From CAJCJE01 sp963818685 (GTDB lineage: Bacteria; Actinomycetota; Actinomycetes; Mycobacteriales; Pseudonocardiaceae), in the NCBI GenBank assembly GCA_963818685.1, contig CAWFTJ010000002.1, forward strand, positions 124,001 to 188,000: a DNA stretch of 64,000 bases, read 5' to 3'. The stretch's first letter is position 1. Every line of letters starts with the position of its first letter. A model generated the notes under the pieces. It ran no database searches and was not told the DNA's origin. It saw only the letters and a list, made by a program, of their open reading frames with translations. The position numbers and the translations under genes were made by a program. Positions 8,591-17,638 of the stretch are shown here, in pieces.

Positions 8591-9358
8591 GTGACCGAGG
8601 ACATGACTGAACTGCTGCCAGAAGGCGGCCTCCACGTGGTGTACCGGGTCGGCGACACGGTACGCAGGCCCGCCCACCCGTGGACAGCGCGCGTGCACGA
8701 ACTCCTGCGCTACCTCACCGCACAGGGCTTCGGCGCATCGCCCACCGTGTACGGCTTCGACGACCAGGGCAGAGAGATCCTCGGCTACTTCCAAGGTACC
8801 GTCGGTCATCCGCCGCTCCCCCCGCACTTACGCGGCGACGACACCCTGATCGCGATCGCCCGCCTGCTGCGTCGCTTCCACGACGCCACAGTGCCGTTCG
8901 TCGACCGGTACCCGGACGGCTGGCAGTACCCGGCGCTCGCTCCCGCCGAGGTCATCTGCCACGGCGACTTCGCCCCGTACAACTGCGTGTTCCAGGGCAA
9001 CGAACCGATCGGCATCATCGACTTCGACACGGCCCGCCCAGGCCCGCGCTGGTGGGACCTCGGCTATGTCGTCTACTGCCTGATCCCGCTCTCGCCGGCG
9101 GAGCAGGGCGGCTTCGGCCAGTCGCCAGAGGAACAACTGCGCCGCGTCCAACTGTTCTTCGACTCCTACGGCCCAGTCCCGCCGACAACCCCGCCGCTGA
9201 TCGAGCAGGTCAGCCCCCGCCTGCACAACATGCTCGACCTGATCCGCACGCACCCCGCGTTCGTCAAGCAACGCGCGGAACGCCACGACGACGGCTACCG
9301 TCGCGACCTCGCCTACCTGCACCAACACGAAGCCCTCTGGCGCACCCTCCGGTTCTGA
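8591..9358 (+). CDS. Aminoglycoside-phosphotransferase-like kinase
   Basis: An APH/ChoK-fold protein of 255 residues starting at GTG 8591 (ATG 8603 is an alternative). The Brenner motif is VICHGDFAPYNCVF and the metal-binding motif is IIDFDTARPGPRWWDLGYV. An N-terminal lobe with HLRGDDTLIAIARLLRRFHDAT precedes these. Such proteins phosphorylate small hydroxyl compounds, not necessarily drugs. It begins 11 bp after tsaD on the same strand and may be co-transcribed. Confidence 0.88.
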   Translation: MTEDMTELLPEGGLHVVYRVGDTVRRPAHPWTARVHELLRYLTAQGFGASPTVYGFDDQGREILGYFQGTVGHPPLPPHLRGDDTLIAIARLLRRFHDATVPFVDRYPDGWQYPALAPAEVICHGDFAPYNCVFQGNEPIGIIDFDTARPGPRWWDLGYVVYCLIPLSPAEQGGFGQSPEEQLRRVQLFFDSYGPVPPTTPPLIEQVSPRLHNMLDLIRTHPAFVKQRAERHDDGYRRDLAYLHQHEALWRTLRF

Positions 9359-9390
9359 CTCCCCGGCACCAACAGCCCTACTGTGCGGGC

Positions 9391-9579
9391 CTACTGGGCG
9401 GGCAGTCGACGCTCGATCTCGGCCAATCTGTCCAGAATCTGCCGCAACGTCGACTCGATCGTCGCCAACTGCGCGCCGACATCGGCACGCGTCGGCGACC
9501 ACGGCGTCGCCTGTGTCTCCTCGGCCGCCGCATTCGTTCCTTCCGCCGCATGCGCGGCGCGATTCCGCAGCTCGCCCAT
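9391..9579 (-). CDS. Small predicted coiled-coil protein
   Basis: A 62-residue protein of unknown function. ATG 9579 is preceded by GGAGGTGGACAA, an excellent ribosome site, which supports it over the longer upstream frame. The N-terminus is Ala/Glu-rich and the last 30 residues form a heptad-like helix (QLATIESTLRQILDRLAEIERRL). It is probably a small oligomerising protein. It lies alone between convergent and co-directional neighbours. Confidence 0.7.
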   Translation of the reverse strand: MGELRNRAAHAAEGTNAAAEETQATPWSPTRADVGAQLATIESTLRQILDRLAEIERRLPAQ

Positions 9580-9676
9580 TTGTCCACCTCCAGCGGATGC
9601 TCGGTACCAGTGTGCTCTCGGCCGGCACCCGTGCCCGAAAAAATGCGGTGTTCGAGTGAACTTGGCCAACTCCGGC

Positions 9677-10471
9677 TCAGCACACCCGGTACTCGGTGTC
9701 CGGCACGTCCGTGACGAACATGTGCCCCGGCTGGTGCGTGATCGCGAATGGCGGCCGGGACGCCATCACCGCGGCCTGCGGCGTCACCCCGCACGCCCAG
9801 AACACCGGCACGTCATCCGGTTCCGCGCGCACCGCGTCCCCGAAATCCGGCCGACCCAGATCCGCGATGCCCAGCCCGGCCGGGTTACCGACATGCACAG
9901 GATCGCCGTGCACGGCCGGCATCCGCGCGGTCAGCCTGATCGCCGTGTCCACCAGATCCCCCGGAATCGGCCGCATCGACACCACCATCGGCCCGTGAAT
10001 CCGCCCTGCCGGCCGGCACTGCCGATCGGTCACGTACATCGACACGTTGCGGTGCTGCTCGACATGTCGCAACGGCAACCACGCCGCGGCCAGCGCCGTC
10101 TCGAAGGTGAAGCTGCAACCGATCAGGAAACACACCAGATCCCTGCGCCACACCGACTTCACGTTCGTCGGCTCGTCGACCAGTTCGCCGTCGCGCCACA
10201 CCCGGTAGCCCGGCAGGTCGGTGCGCAGATCCGCGTCCGGCGCCAGCACCGTGCCGGTCGCGCCAGGGTCGGTCACGTCCAGCACCGGGCACGGCTTCGG
10301 GTTGCGCTGGCAGAACAACAACACGTCGTACGCCCAGTCGGCGGGCACCGCGATCAGGTTCGCCTGCGCGTAGCCGTCGCACCAGCCCGACGTCGGCTCC
10401 CGCGTGCCCGCCCGGAACGCGGCGCGCGCCTGTGCCGGCGAGACCGCGCTCGGATCAGATATCACTGTCAT
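9677..10471 (-). CDS. DUF1445 / UPF0317 putative hydro-lyase
   Basis: 264 residues, full length for the family. Recognisable blocks are ARAAFRAGTREPTSGWCDGYAQANLIAVP, FLIGCSFTFETAL, MYVTDRQCRPAGRIHGPMVVSMRP, and FWACGVTPQAAV near the C-terminus. The related mammalian domain belongs to D-glutamate cyclase, and the Bacillus relative YcsI sits in a 5-oxoproline operon. An oxoproline or D-glutamate role is therefore a fair hypothesis. It follows the MFS transporter gene by 44 bp on the same strand and the two are probably one operon. Confidence 0.85.
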   Translation of the reverse strand: MTVISDPSAVSPAQARAAFRAGTREPTSGWCDGYAQANLIAVPADWAYDVLLFCQRNPKPCPVLDVTDPGATGTVLAPDADLRTDLPGYRVWRDGELVDEPTNVKSVWRRDLVCFLIGCSFTFETALAAAWLPLRHVEQHRNVSMYVTDRQCRPAGRIHGPMVVSMRPIPGDLVDTAIRLTARMPAVHGDPVHVGNPAGLGIADLGRPDFGDAVRAEPDDVPVFWACGVTPQAAVMASRPPFAITHQPGHMFVTDVPDTEYRVC

Positions 10472-10515
10472 GGCCTGCCTTCTCATCCCGTTGATCGCCG
10501 CTCGCAGCTCGGCCC

Positions 10516-11841
10516 TCATCGCAGTTGCCTCCCCCGAGTCTCCGGCAGCCCCACCAGTGCCACCACCGCGATCGCATAGCCGAACGCGCCGAACGCCATG
10601 GCACCGCCGATGCCGAACGTGTTGGCCAGGAAGCCGACCGCGGCCGGGAACGTGGCGCCGAGCCCTCGGCCGAAGTTGTAGGTGAAGCCCTGCCCGGTGG
10701 CACGCAACTCGGCCGGGTACAACTCGGCGAGGAACGCGCCGAACCCGCTGAAGATCGCCGAATACGCGAAACCGAGCGGAAAACCGAGCACCAGCAACAG
10801 TCCGTTCGCGCCCGCCGGCACCAGCGTGTACGCCAGCATCAACACCGCGGCCGCCACCGCGAACAGCGCGAAGTTCGCCTTGCGCCCGATCCGGTCGGTC
10901 AGCACCCCGCCGAGCAGGTAGCCGACGAACGCGCCGCTGATCAGGAAAGCCAGATAGCCGCCGGTGTTCACCACGCTCAGGTGACGCGCCTTCTGCAGGT
11001 ACAGCGGCAGCCAGGTACCGAGCGTGTAGTACCCGCCCTGCACGCCGGTGGCCAGCAACGCAGCGAAGAACGTCGTTCGTCCCAGCCCACCCCGCATGAT
11101 CGCCAGCACCGACCCACGCGGCCGCGCCTCGGCGGCGATCGGAGCCTCGGTGACGGTTGGGACCTCGGTGACGGTCGGGCGAGGCGCATCCACCACCTTC
11201 CGCCGCAGGTACAGCACGAACAGCGCAGGCAACACCCCGGTCATGAACATGATCCGCCAGCCGATATCCGGGCTGGCCAGATCGAACACGAGCGTGTAGA
11301 CGATCACCGCCGCCGCCCATCCGACCGCCCACGAACTCTGCACCAGTGCCGCGACCCGGCCCCGGTAGCGCGGCGCCGCGTACTCCGCGACCAGCACCGC
11401 GCCCACCGCCCATTCACCACCGAAACCGAGCCCCTGTAAGGCGCGGAAGGTGAACAGCAGCCCGAAGTTCGGCGCGAGGCCGCACAACAGCGTGAACAGC
11501 GCGTACGTGCCGATGGTGATCATCAGCGTCCTGGTCCGCCCGATCCGGTCCGCGAGCATCCCCGCCAACAGGCCGCCGAGGGCGGAGACGAACAAGGTGA
11601 TCGAGTTGAGCAATCCGGCCTGGCCGGAGGAGATCCGGAAGTAGGCGGTGACCGCGACCAGCGCCAGCGGCAGCACCTGGTAGTCGAAGGCATCAAGGCC
11701 GTAGCCGCCGAACGCGCCCGTGAACGCGCGTCGCCCAGCGGGGGAGAGATGCCGTAGCGCGCCGAACCGAACTGCCGGCTCGGCGTCGGCGGCGGCGCTG
11801 GTCGTCGTTCCTGTGCTGGTTTGAGCGGAGGGGGTACTCAT
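10516..11841 (-). CDS. MFS transporter (sugar/acid symporter type)
   Basis: A 441-residue, 12-helix major-facilitator transporter. The signature loops are LADRIGRTRTLMI after helix 2 and LTDRIGRKANFALF after helix 8, with RYRGRVAALVQSSW in the central part. The fold resembles the aromatic-acid and sialate permease branch. The N-terminal 35 residues are Ser/Thr/Ala-rich and cytoplasmic. Start ATG 11841 is preferred over 11883. The gene is divergent from a GntR regulator and upstream of DUF1445, so it may import that enzyme's substrate. Confidence 0.88.
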   Translation of the reverse strand: MSTPSAQTSTGTTTSAAADAEPAVRFGALRHLSPAGRRAFTGAFGGYGLDAFDYQVLPLALVAVTAYFRISSGQAGLLNSITLFVSALGGLLAGMLADRIGRTRTLMITIGTYALFTLLCGLAPNFGLLFTFRALQGLGFGGEWAVGAVLVAEYAAPRYRGRVAALVQSSWAVGWAAAVIVYTLVFDLASPDIGWRIMFMTGVLPALFVLYLRRKVVDAPRPTVTEVPTVTEAPIAAEARPRGSVLAIMRGGLGRTTFFAALLATGVQGGYYTLGTWLPLYLQKARHLSVVNTGGYLAFLISGAFVGYLLGGVLTDRIGRKANFALFAVAAAVLMLAYTLVPAGANGLLLVLGFPLGFAYSAIFSGFGAFLAELYPAELRATGQGFTYNFGRGLGATFPAAVGFLANTFGIGGAMAFGAFGYAIAVVALVGLPETRGRQLR

Positions 11842-11910
11842 GCGCACCTCGCAGTACAGGCGAAGGGATGTGAGCCAACGCACATGCTAGGGGAATGTAG
11901 AACAATCCCA

Positions 11911-11937
11911 CAAGAGGAATAGAGGATGACTCTCTTG
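11911..11937. promoter_or_regulatory. Inverted repeat, candidate GntR operator
   Basis: CAAGAG and CTCTTG flank a 15-bp centre in the 173-bp divergent region between the MFS gene and the GntR gene. The site lies 70 bp upstream of the MFS start. The spacing is longer than a classical FadR-type site, so the assignment is tentative. Confidence 0.3.
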
Positions 11938-12014
11938 AAGGATGGTCCGCTTGTCCAACTCGGTGTTCTAGAGTTGACTGAGACCGCGATCAGGGGCCGG
12001 GGTGAGGGAGAACC

Positions 12015-12716
12015 ATGAGTGACACGGTCACCGGCCTCGCGGCCGACCGGGCCCTGCTGGACCGCACCAGCACGGCCGAGCGCGTGGCCGACATCCTGCG
12101 TACCCGGATCATCGAGGGCTACTTCCCGCCCGGCACCCGGCTCTCCGAACTGACCATCGTCAAGGAACTGGGCATCTCCCGGAACACGCTGCGCGAAGCG
12201 TTCCGCCTGCTCACCCACGAACGACTGCTCATGCACGAGATGCACCGAGGCGCCTCGGTGCGCAAACTCAGCATCGAGGACGTCGTCGACCTCTACCGCG
12301 TCCGCAAAGCCGTCGAATGCGCCGCCGTCCGCCAACTCGACCCGGCCAACCTCGACCACCCCGGCATCGACCGCATCGAAGAAGCCGTCGCCGATGGTGA
12401 ACGCGCGGCCGAATCAGGCGTCTGGAGCCATGTCGGCACCGCGAACCTGCGCTACCACCAGGCGATCGTCGCCCTCGCCGAAAGCCCCCGCCTCAACGAA
12501 CTCATGCGCGGCGTCCTGGCCGAACTGCGCCTCGTCTTCCACGTCATGGCCGACCCGAGGCGCTTCTACGAGCCCTACCTGGCCAGAAACCGCGAAATCA
12601 TCACCAGAATCAAAGCCGGCGACGTGACCGGCGCCGACGAGATGCTCGCCGCCTACCTGGCCGACGCCGAACGCCAACTGGTCGACGCCTACGCCACCAG
12701 AGCCACCCAACCCTGA
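12015..12716 (+). CDS. GntR-family regulator (FadR/FCD subfamily)
   Basis: 233 residues with a winged helix at 18-80 (RIIEGYFPPGTRLSELTIVKELGISRNTLREAFRLL, shown here only by its conserved blocks) and an all-helical FCD effector domain. The metal-binding pattern of FCD domains is visible as DLYRVRKAVE, followed by His residues in RYHQAIVAL and LRLVFHVM. It is divergent from the MFS-DUF1445 pair and probably represses it in the absence of an acid ligand. ATG 12015 has a GGGAGAACC ribosome site. Confidence 0.9.
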   Translation: MSDTVTGLAADRALLDRTSTAERVADILRTRIIEGYFPPGTRLSELTIVKELGISRNTLREAFRLLTHERLLMHEMHRGASVRKLSIEDVVDLYRVRKAVECAAVRQLDPANLDHPGIDRIEEAVADGERAAESGVWSHVGTANLRYHQAIVALAESPRLNELMRGVLAELRLVFHVMADPRRFYEPYLARNREIITRIKAGDVTGADEMLAAYLADAERQLVDAYATRATQP

Positions 12717-12784
12717 CCCACTCCAGATTCGCGCCTCCCCAACCCGACCCCCGACCCGCGACCCCACCCCGCCCCCGCGACCCC

Positions 12785-13600
12785 TCAGATGATCTTCTTC
12801 CCGACCCCACCCAACGCGGCCGATCTGCCCGGTTCGGCCACCACATCGGTCGGGTCCGGGCGCCATTCCGGCGTGTACACCACGCCAGGCTCGACGAGTT
12901 CGAAGCCGTCGAACAGTTCGGTGATCTGCGCGCGGTCCCGTACGCACACCGGCTTGTTCGTGGTCCGGTACAACTCGGCCGCCACGCCGACGCGCACGTT
13001 GAGGCCCTCGTCGGTCGCATGCGACATGACCAGGTAGCTCCCGGGCGCCAGCGCCTCCTGGTAGCGCTTGAGCAGGCTCTTCGGGTCGTCGCACTCGGGG
13101 ATGAAGTGCAGCAGCGCGACCATCAGCACCGCGATCGGCTGATCGAAGTCGAGCAGTCGCCGTGTTTCGCGGGCCTCCAGTACCGCGTTGGGCTGGCGCA
13201 GATCCGCATGCACCGCGGCGGCGTTCGGGTTGTCGGCGAGCAGCAGTTCGCTGTGCGCGACGGCGAGGGCCTCGTTGTCGACGTAGACGACGTGGCAGTC
13301 GGGATCTATCTGCTGGGCGATCTCGTGCGTGTGCCCGACGGTCGGTATGCCGGCGCCGATGTCCAGGAACTGCCGGATGCCGTTGCTCGCGCAATAACGC
13401 ACCGCCCGACGCAGGAAGGCGCGGTTGCACAACGCGTACTCCCTGGCCTCGGGCAGGATTTCCAACACCCGCTTGCCGAAATCGCGATCGACTTTGAGGT
13501 TGGCCGCACCACCGAGGTAGTAGTCGTACACTCGGGCCGCGTTCGGCCGATCCGGATCGAATTCGGCAGGAAACCCGGTCAGGTCGTCGCCCGGCAACAC
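12785..13600 (-). CDS. DUF574 SAM-dependent methyltransferase
   Basis: 271 residues from GTG 13600, chosen because AGAGAGG lies upstream and because the family begins near DLTGFPAEFDPDRPNAARVYDYYLGG. Further marks are RAFLRRAVRYCASNG, the SAM loop QFLDIGAGIPTVG, VVYVDNEALAVAHS and LHFIPECDDP. This family is strongly expanded in filamentous actinobacteria; substrates are mostly unknown. An in-frame upstream extension to 13723 shows no conserved sequence. The gene converges with the GntR regulator. Confidence 0.88.
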   Translation of the reverse strand: MLPGDDLTGFPAEFDPDRPNAARVYDYYLGGAANLKVDRDFGKRVLEILPEAREYALCNRAFLRRAVRYCASNGIRQFLDIGAGIPTVGHTHEIAQQIDPDCHVVYVDNEALAVAHSELLLADNPNAAAVHADLRQPNAVLEARETRRLLDFDQPIAVLMVALLHFIPECDDPKSLLKRYQEALAPGSYLVMSHATDEGLNVRVGVAAELYRTTNKPVCVRDRAQITELFDGFELVEPGVVYTPEWRPDPTDVVAEPGRSAALGGVGKKII

Positions 13601-13847
13601 GGCTGCCTCTCTACTGGTACTGATCGTTTCCCGGATACCCCCGGTGCAGCGTAGTCGGATACCGGCCTCGCCCGCATGCCCCCTGGTGATTGATCGCCTA
13701 CTCAGCGCGAATTTTCCTGGCAATACGGGATATGCGTTAACGTCCGAATGGAGTAACAGAACGAAATGCCGTCTTGTCAGACTTGCGCCGCGACGCGCGC
13801 ATGTTCGGCCGATTGATCTGCAAACGTTTGTCGAAAAAGCCGAAGAG

Positions 13848-14033
13848 CTAGTGCACGTTCCGCCCCACGATGTGCTGCCCGACGATCGACGACGTGCAGT
13901 GGCACGGCGCGCCGCAGCCGTGGATGGCCAACCCCATCAGGACGAAGAACATCGGCAGGGCGAGGACCAGCGAGATCGAGCGCGCCCACTCGTGCGTATT
14001 GGTCTTCGGTGGCCTTGTCCACAAAGCGATCAC
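13848..14033 (-). CDS. Small Cys/His-containing membrane protein
   Basis: A 61-residue protein from GTG 14033. One transmembrane helix (SISLVLALPMFFVLMGLAIHG) is followed by a short tail with GCGAPCHC and several His. The start is uncertain because the frame stays open to 14240 without good coding character. A TTGTCCACA word lies within its first codons. This is the last chromosomal gene before the left element junction at 14135. Confidence 0.5.
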   Translation of the reverse strand: MIALWTRPPKTNTHEWARSISLVLALPMFFVLMGLAIHGCGAPCHCTSSIVGQHIVGRNVH

Positions 14034-14134
14034 CCCGCGAGCAGTCTGGCAGCCCGAACCCGCCCCGACAACGCCCTGAACCGACCCGTTACCGACCCCT
14101 GCCGACCCGGTCCGGCCGACCCCCGTTGAAGAAC

Positions 14135-14154
14135 TAGCACTCGCGTGGGTAGAG
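14135..14154 (+). repeat. attL core (left direct repeat)
   Basis: This 20-bp sequence, starting TAGCACTC and ending GTAGAG, is identical to 26689-26708. Here it is preceded by C, completing a left CIRCE half-site (CTAGCACTC), but is followed by CACCCA, so no right half-site is present. A TTGAAG lies at 14126-14131, exactly 18 bp from TAGAGC. This is probably the original groES -35 region, now cut off from its gene. Confidence 0.85.
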
Positions 14155-14300
14155 CACCCATCGTTTGCAGGTAACTGAACGTAGCCGCGACTCCTGCCGG
14201 CCGAAGCCCGTTGGCTCTGATCAGAGGCCAATTCAGCCAATGTCGACCTTGCTTAACGTCTGGGACTGTCTGTGACCGTCGATGGCTGGTTGGTGCTGTC

Positions 14301-14321
14301 CACGGAACAGTCACGGAACAG
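14301..14321 (+). repeat. Left arm-type repeats of the element
   Basis: CACGGAACAG occurs twice, at 14301 and 14312, an 11-bp step or one helical turn. A matching pair lies near the right end (26605 and 26616). This arrangement fits arm-binding sites for the integrase or Xis. Confidence 0.5.
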
Positions 14322-14388
14322 GCGGGAGGCGTAGAAAGGCCCCCGGGCCAGGCAGAACGGTCCGAGGGCACCTTCAACGTAGTTCCGG

Positions 14389-15981
14389 CTATTGAAGATC
14401 ATCACCGAGAAACCTGGCGATCCGCTTGTTCATATCGTCGCCCGAGCCGTAGATGACTTTGGCGTAGACCGTGGTCAACATCGACACGGTGTGCCCGGCA
14501 CGCCGAGCGATCTCCGGCAGCGGCACGCCGGCCGCGATCCACGACGAAACCGCAGCGTGACGTAGGTCATACGGCCTGCCAGCAAGTGGCGAGTTCACCT
14601 GAACGGGCGGCAAGCCGAATGGCCGAGCCCGACGCCAGATGTCCGTATAGGAAGCGTTGGGTAGTGGCCCGCCCTTCGCCGTGCGGAACAGCAAGCCGTC
14701 AGGGCCGGCGCCCGCCCGTGCCAGGTGATCACTCAAGATCCGCACCAGTACCGGAGGGATCGGCACCCGTCGCGAGTCGTCCTCGGCACGATGCTTCAGT
14801 GATCGTTCCTGGTAGATCTGGCGGTCGTCGCTGTAGCGGGCGTTCGACGTGCCGAGCGAGTTCGGTAGCAGCAGCTCACCCCACCCGGACGACGGCAGGA
14901 CACAGTTCGACTCGGCCAAGGAGCGAGCCTCGCTCGGTCTGGTCGCCGCGTAGTACAGCGTCGCGAAGAACGGCAACCAGGACATGTTCTTACCACGTGG
15001 CCGAACGTAGGTCACCGCCGACAGCAACGATTGCGCCTGTGCCGGGTTGACCACTATGCCCGGATCAATCGCGATCCCCCGCCGGAACTTGGTCAGGTTC
15101 ATGTCGACCAACGGGTTCGCCTCGATGTAGGACTTGTCCACGGCGAACGACAGGGTCTGAACCAGCGCGCCCTTGCGGGTGTCGATGGTCGTCGGCTTGG
15201 CGGTGCGGCCGTTCAGGTTCTTGACCAGCAGCCTGCCGAGTTCCTTGGCCCCGTCGTCCTCCGCCAGGTCGACGACCTTCCGAGAGTGCTCATCGAACCA
15301 ACGCGCGATCTCGTCATGCTCCGGCTGCACGTCGAGCCCGCTTCCAGCGGGTGGAAGCAGAACGGTTGTCAATGCTCGCCGCACGACCCGAGGATCAAGA
15401 TCAAGCGGCTCGTCGACGAATCCCTGTACGGCTACGGCCAGGCTGTCGACCAGGCGCATGCGCGAGTTCGGCGCGATCTCCGGCCAGATGTCCCGGAGGA
15501 ACTCCTGTGCGAGGCCGAGCATCGTCGGCGAGTTCGCCTCGCGCAGCATCGATTCCGGTAGGCCGGTGACGATGTCGAACGCCTCGCCCCGGTTGGCTGC
15601 CTTGTTCAGTTCCCGCAGGAAGGCGTTCGCCAGCGCCTTCTTGACGAACCACTGCGAGTGTTCCTCGCCTCCGGTTACCCAGCGAACACCGTACGGACGC
15701 CGACGCACCTTGCCGTTCTTGTCCGGTTTCAGTGTCTTGATCTCCCAGAAGCGCACCTGGTAGGTCGGCTTCATGCGGCCCCCCGCTGTGCGTTCGAGCC
15801 AGACGTGCAACTCGTCGGCCGGAAAGCGGAGCTGTCCGTTGGGCAGCTTGAAGGCCGGTGGCGCCGTGTCGATCTCTCGCCACTCGTACAGTGTGTCTCG
15901 GCTGATCTTCAGCAGGGTGCAAAGCTCACCCGTCGTGAGCAGTTCCGGCGTCGCACGCCGAAGTTTGATGACGTCTCCCAT
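14389..15981 (-). CDS. int: Fused Xis-integrase (tyrosine recombinase)
   Basis: A 530-residue recombinase that would integrate and excise the element. Residues 1-69 form an excisionase-type helix-turn-helix (LLTTGELCTLLKISRDTLYEW, with RFPADELHVWLERT). AICEs usually encode this as a separate xis gene. The frame continues through Met70 into a full integrase: an N-terminal arm-binding part (YQVRFWEIKTLKPD), a core-binding part, and a catalytic domain. Catalytic marks are Arg in AATRPSEARSL, Arg474/His475 in YDLRHAAVSSW, His497 in RAGHTVSM and the nucleophile Tyr506 in TTVYAKVI. Start ATG 15981 has a GGGGGAT site. The gene is last in the leftward operon, next to attL. Confidence 0.92.
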   Translation of the reverse strand: MGDVIKLRRATPELLTTGELCTLLKISRDTLYEWREIDTAPPAFKLPNGQLRFPADELHVWLERTAGGRMKPTYQVRFWEIKTLKPDKNGKVRRRPYGVRWVTGGEEHSQWFVKKALANAFLRELNKAANRGEAFDIVTGLPESMLREANSPTMLGLAQEFLRDIWPEIAPNSRMRLVDSLAVAVQGFVDEPLDLDPRVVRRALTTVLLPPAGSGLDVQPEHDEIARWFDEHSRKVVDLAEDDGAKELGRLLVKNLNGRTAKPTTIDTRKGALVQTLSFAVDKSYIEANPLVDMNLTKFRRGIAIDPGIVVNPAQAQSLLSAVTYVRPRGKNMSWLPFFATLYYAATRPSEARSLAESNCVLPSSGWGELLLPNSLGTSNARYSDDRQIYQERSLKHRAEDDSRRVPIPPVLVRILSDHLARAGAGPDGLLFRTAKGGPLPNASYTDIWRRARPFGLPPVQVNSPLAGRPYDLRHAAVSSWIAAGVPLPEIARRAGHTVSMLTTVYAKVIYGSGDDMNKRIARFLGDDLQ

Positions 15982-15994
15982 GAGATCCCCCTGG

Positions 15995-17638
15995 TCAGGC
16001 CGCTACCGGTTGAGTTGCCGAAGTTCCTGGCCCGCCTGGAGGTCCGGCAGCCGCCAACATGGCCCGCTCGTACTCGGCCTTCCACCGCGTCCGCTCCGCG
16101 ATCGCCCGCATGAGCAGGTGCGCCCGAGGAGGCACGCCAGGATCACCCGGCTTGACCTTGTTCCAGATCAGGCGCCGGGTGTCCTCGGCAGGCTTCTCAA
16201 TCCCGACCGCCGCCAACGCATCCAGCACGAACGCCCGCCGATCCGCCTTGTGGTCAGCGAGCGTCTTCCCGGACCACTTCCGCGACACCAACACCCGCCG
16301 CCCCGGCAGGCCGAGCGTGGTCCGCCGATGCGCCCGCCCCTTGCAATGCCCCGGAACCATCCGCGCGTTCACACCTGCCGGTTGAATCCCGTACAACAGC
16401 CACACCGCGCACCGAGGCGAGCAAGGCGTGACGGACAGCTCCGCGTGCAACCGCTCGGCATGCCGCCGCTGAGCATCCGTAGTCGGCTCCACGACCTCAG
16501 CCACCGACTTGCACAGGTACTTGGTCAGATAGCCAATATGCCGCCCGGCTTCTTCCGAGCCGCCGAGGATGCCCTTGGAATGCACCTGCGCCCCGAAGGT
16601 CACCACGTGCGCGGGCTCGTCCACCTGGTCCAGCGCATCCGCCCAGCTCATCAACGATTCTTGGCTGTCCGGATCAACGAAGGACTTGCACCGCGGATTC
16701 CACACCGGCAGTCGGCCCTCTCCGTAGACCAGCTCGTCGTGCGCCGGCCACCAGACCTGGTGATACGTCGCCGCCGTGACCTGTCGCAGCAGCTCATGCG
16801 GGATCGACCCACGCACCGCCGCGTGCAGGTGCGGAGCTGCCCGCCGTTGCGGTTCGACCGTGGCGAAGTACTGCACGTCGTAGCCCACGACGCGGCGCAG
16901 GTTCTGCCACCACCGGTCGACGAGGCTGGAGAAGTGCACCGCGTCGCGAGCGGCACGCCGGTAGTCGTAGGTGTCCGGGTTGACCGGTGTCCCGTCCTCC
17001 CGCACCCGTCCGTAGGTGTCGCAGGTGAGCGTGACGAACATCGACGGCCGGAACTTGCCCGCGAACTCCCGCCCGAGCGTGTGTTTGCTGACCGGCCGAC
17101 GAGGCAGGTTCGGCGCCTCCTGCCTGCGCTTGGTCGACCGATTCGGCGGACGCCGGGCAGGCACATCCGGGGGCGGGAGCTTGCCCCGCACACCCAGTTG
17201 CCGAAGTTCCGCGTCCGCTTCGTGGATCGACTCCCGCAGTTCCTCCGCGTGATCGAGTTCGCCAGCATCGCTGGCCTGCCGGTAGAGCTTGACCAGGTCC
17301 GCCCTATAGGTGAGCTGGGCCGTCTGTTCCTCGGTCGGCTTGTCCGCCTCGAAGACGGGCTCCTCGGTCAGGTGCCAGCCCTCCCGGCACTGCGCCATCC
17401 GCAGGGCCCGAGCCTTCCGTGCACACGGCCCGCACACCGATTCCACAGTGGACCCGCAGGGCACCGCGACGTACCGCAGTTCGCCGGTCTCCGGGTCGCC
17501 GACCTCCATCGTGAACGGCCGGACACAGACGCCGTTCTGCTCGGCCGCAGCAGCCACCACGTCAGCCGCCAACGGCATCCGCATTCGCTCGGCTCTCGTG
17601 CCCTCGCCAGTAGGGAGCGGGGTGACTGTCGCGTTCAC
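15995..17638 (-). CDS. repSA: Replication initiator RepSA
   Basis: A rolling-circle initiator of 547 residues, the AICE class that lets the excised circle replicate before transfer. A Cys cluster (CGSTVESVCGPCARKA) suggests a zinc site near residues 60-75. The central region has FVTLTCDTYGRV and the HUH-like histidine pair HLHAAVRG. A catalytic Tyr is likely in the YHQVWWPAHDE or HIGYLTKYLCKS segment. The gene overlaps the upstream 137-residue gene by 4 bp and is followed by int after 13 bp. Confidence 0.9.
   Translation of the reverse strand: MNATVTPLPTGEGTRAERMRMPLAADVVAAAAEQNGVCVRPFTMEVGDPETGELRYVAVPCGSTVESVCGPCARKARALRMAQCREGWHLTEEPVFEADKPTEEQTAQLTYRADLVKLYRQASDAGELDHAEELRESIHEADAELRQLGVRGKLPPPDVPARRPPNRSTKRRQEAPNLPRRPVSKHTLGREFAGKFRPSMFVTLTCDTYGRVREDGTPVNPDTYDYRRAARDAVHFSSLVDRWWQNLRRVVGYDVQYFATVEPQRRAAPHLHAAVRGSIPHELLRQVTAATYHQVWWPAHDELVYGEGRLPVWNPRCKSFVDPDSQESLMSWADALDQVDEPAHVVTFGAQVHSKGILGGSEEAGRHIGYLTKYLCKSVAEVVEPTTDAQRRHAERLHAELSVTPCSPRCAVWLLYGIQPAGVNARMVPGHCKGRAHRRTTLGLPGRRVLVSRKWSGKTLADHKADRRAFVLDALAAVGIEKPAEDTRRLIWNKVKPGDPGVPPRAHLLMRAIAERTRWKAEYERAMLAAAGPPGGPGTSATQPVAA

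Noticed and set aside
9677..11413. N-terminal extension of the DUF1445 protein to 578 residues
   Set aside because: The extra part lies in another frame of the MFS gene and the family starts at the ATG at 10471.
14017..14025. TTGTCCACA as a DnaA-box cluster
   Set aside because: It is a single word inside a small gene, with none of the other parts of the repeated element at 37170 and 52117.
14030..14388. Search for a tRNA gene as the AICE attachment site
   Set aside because: No cloverleaf or tRNA-like 3' end is visible at either repeat; the repeat is explained by CIRCE instead.
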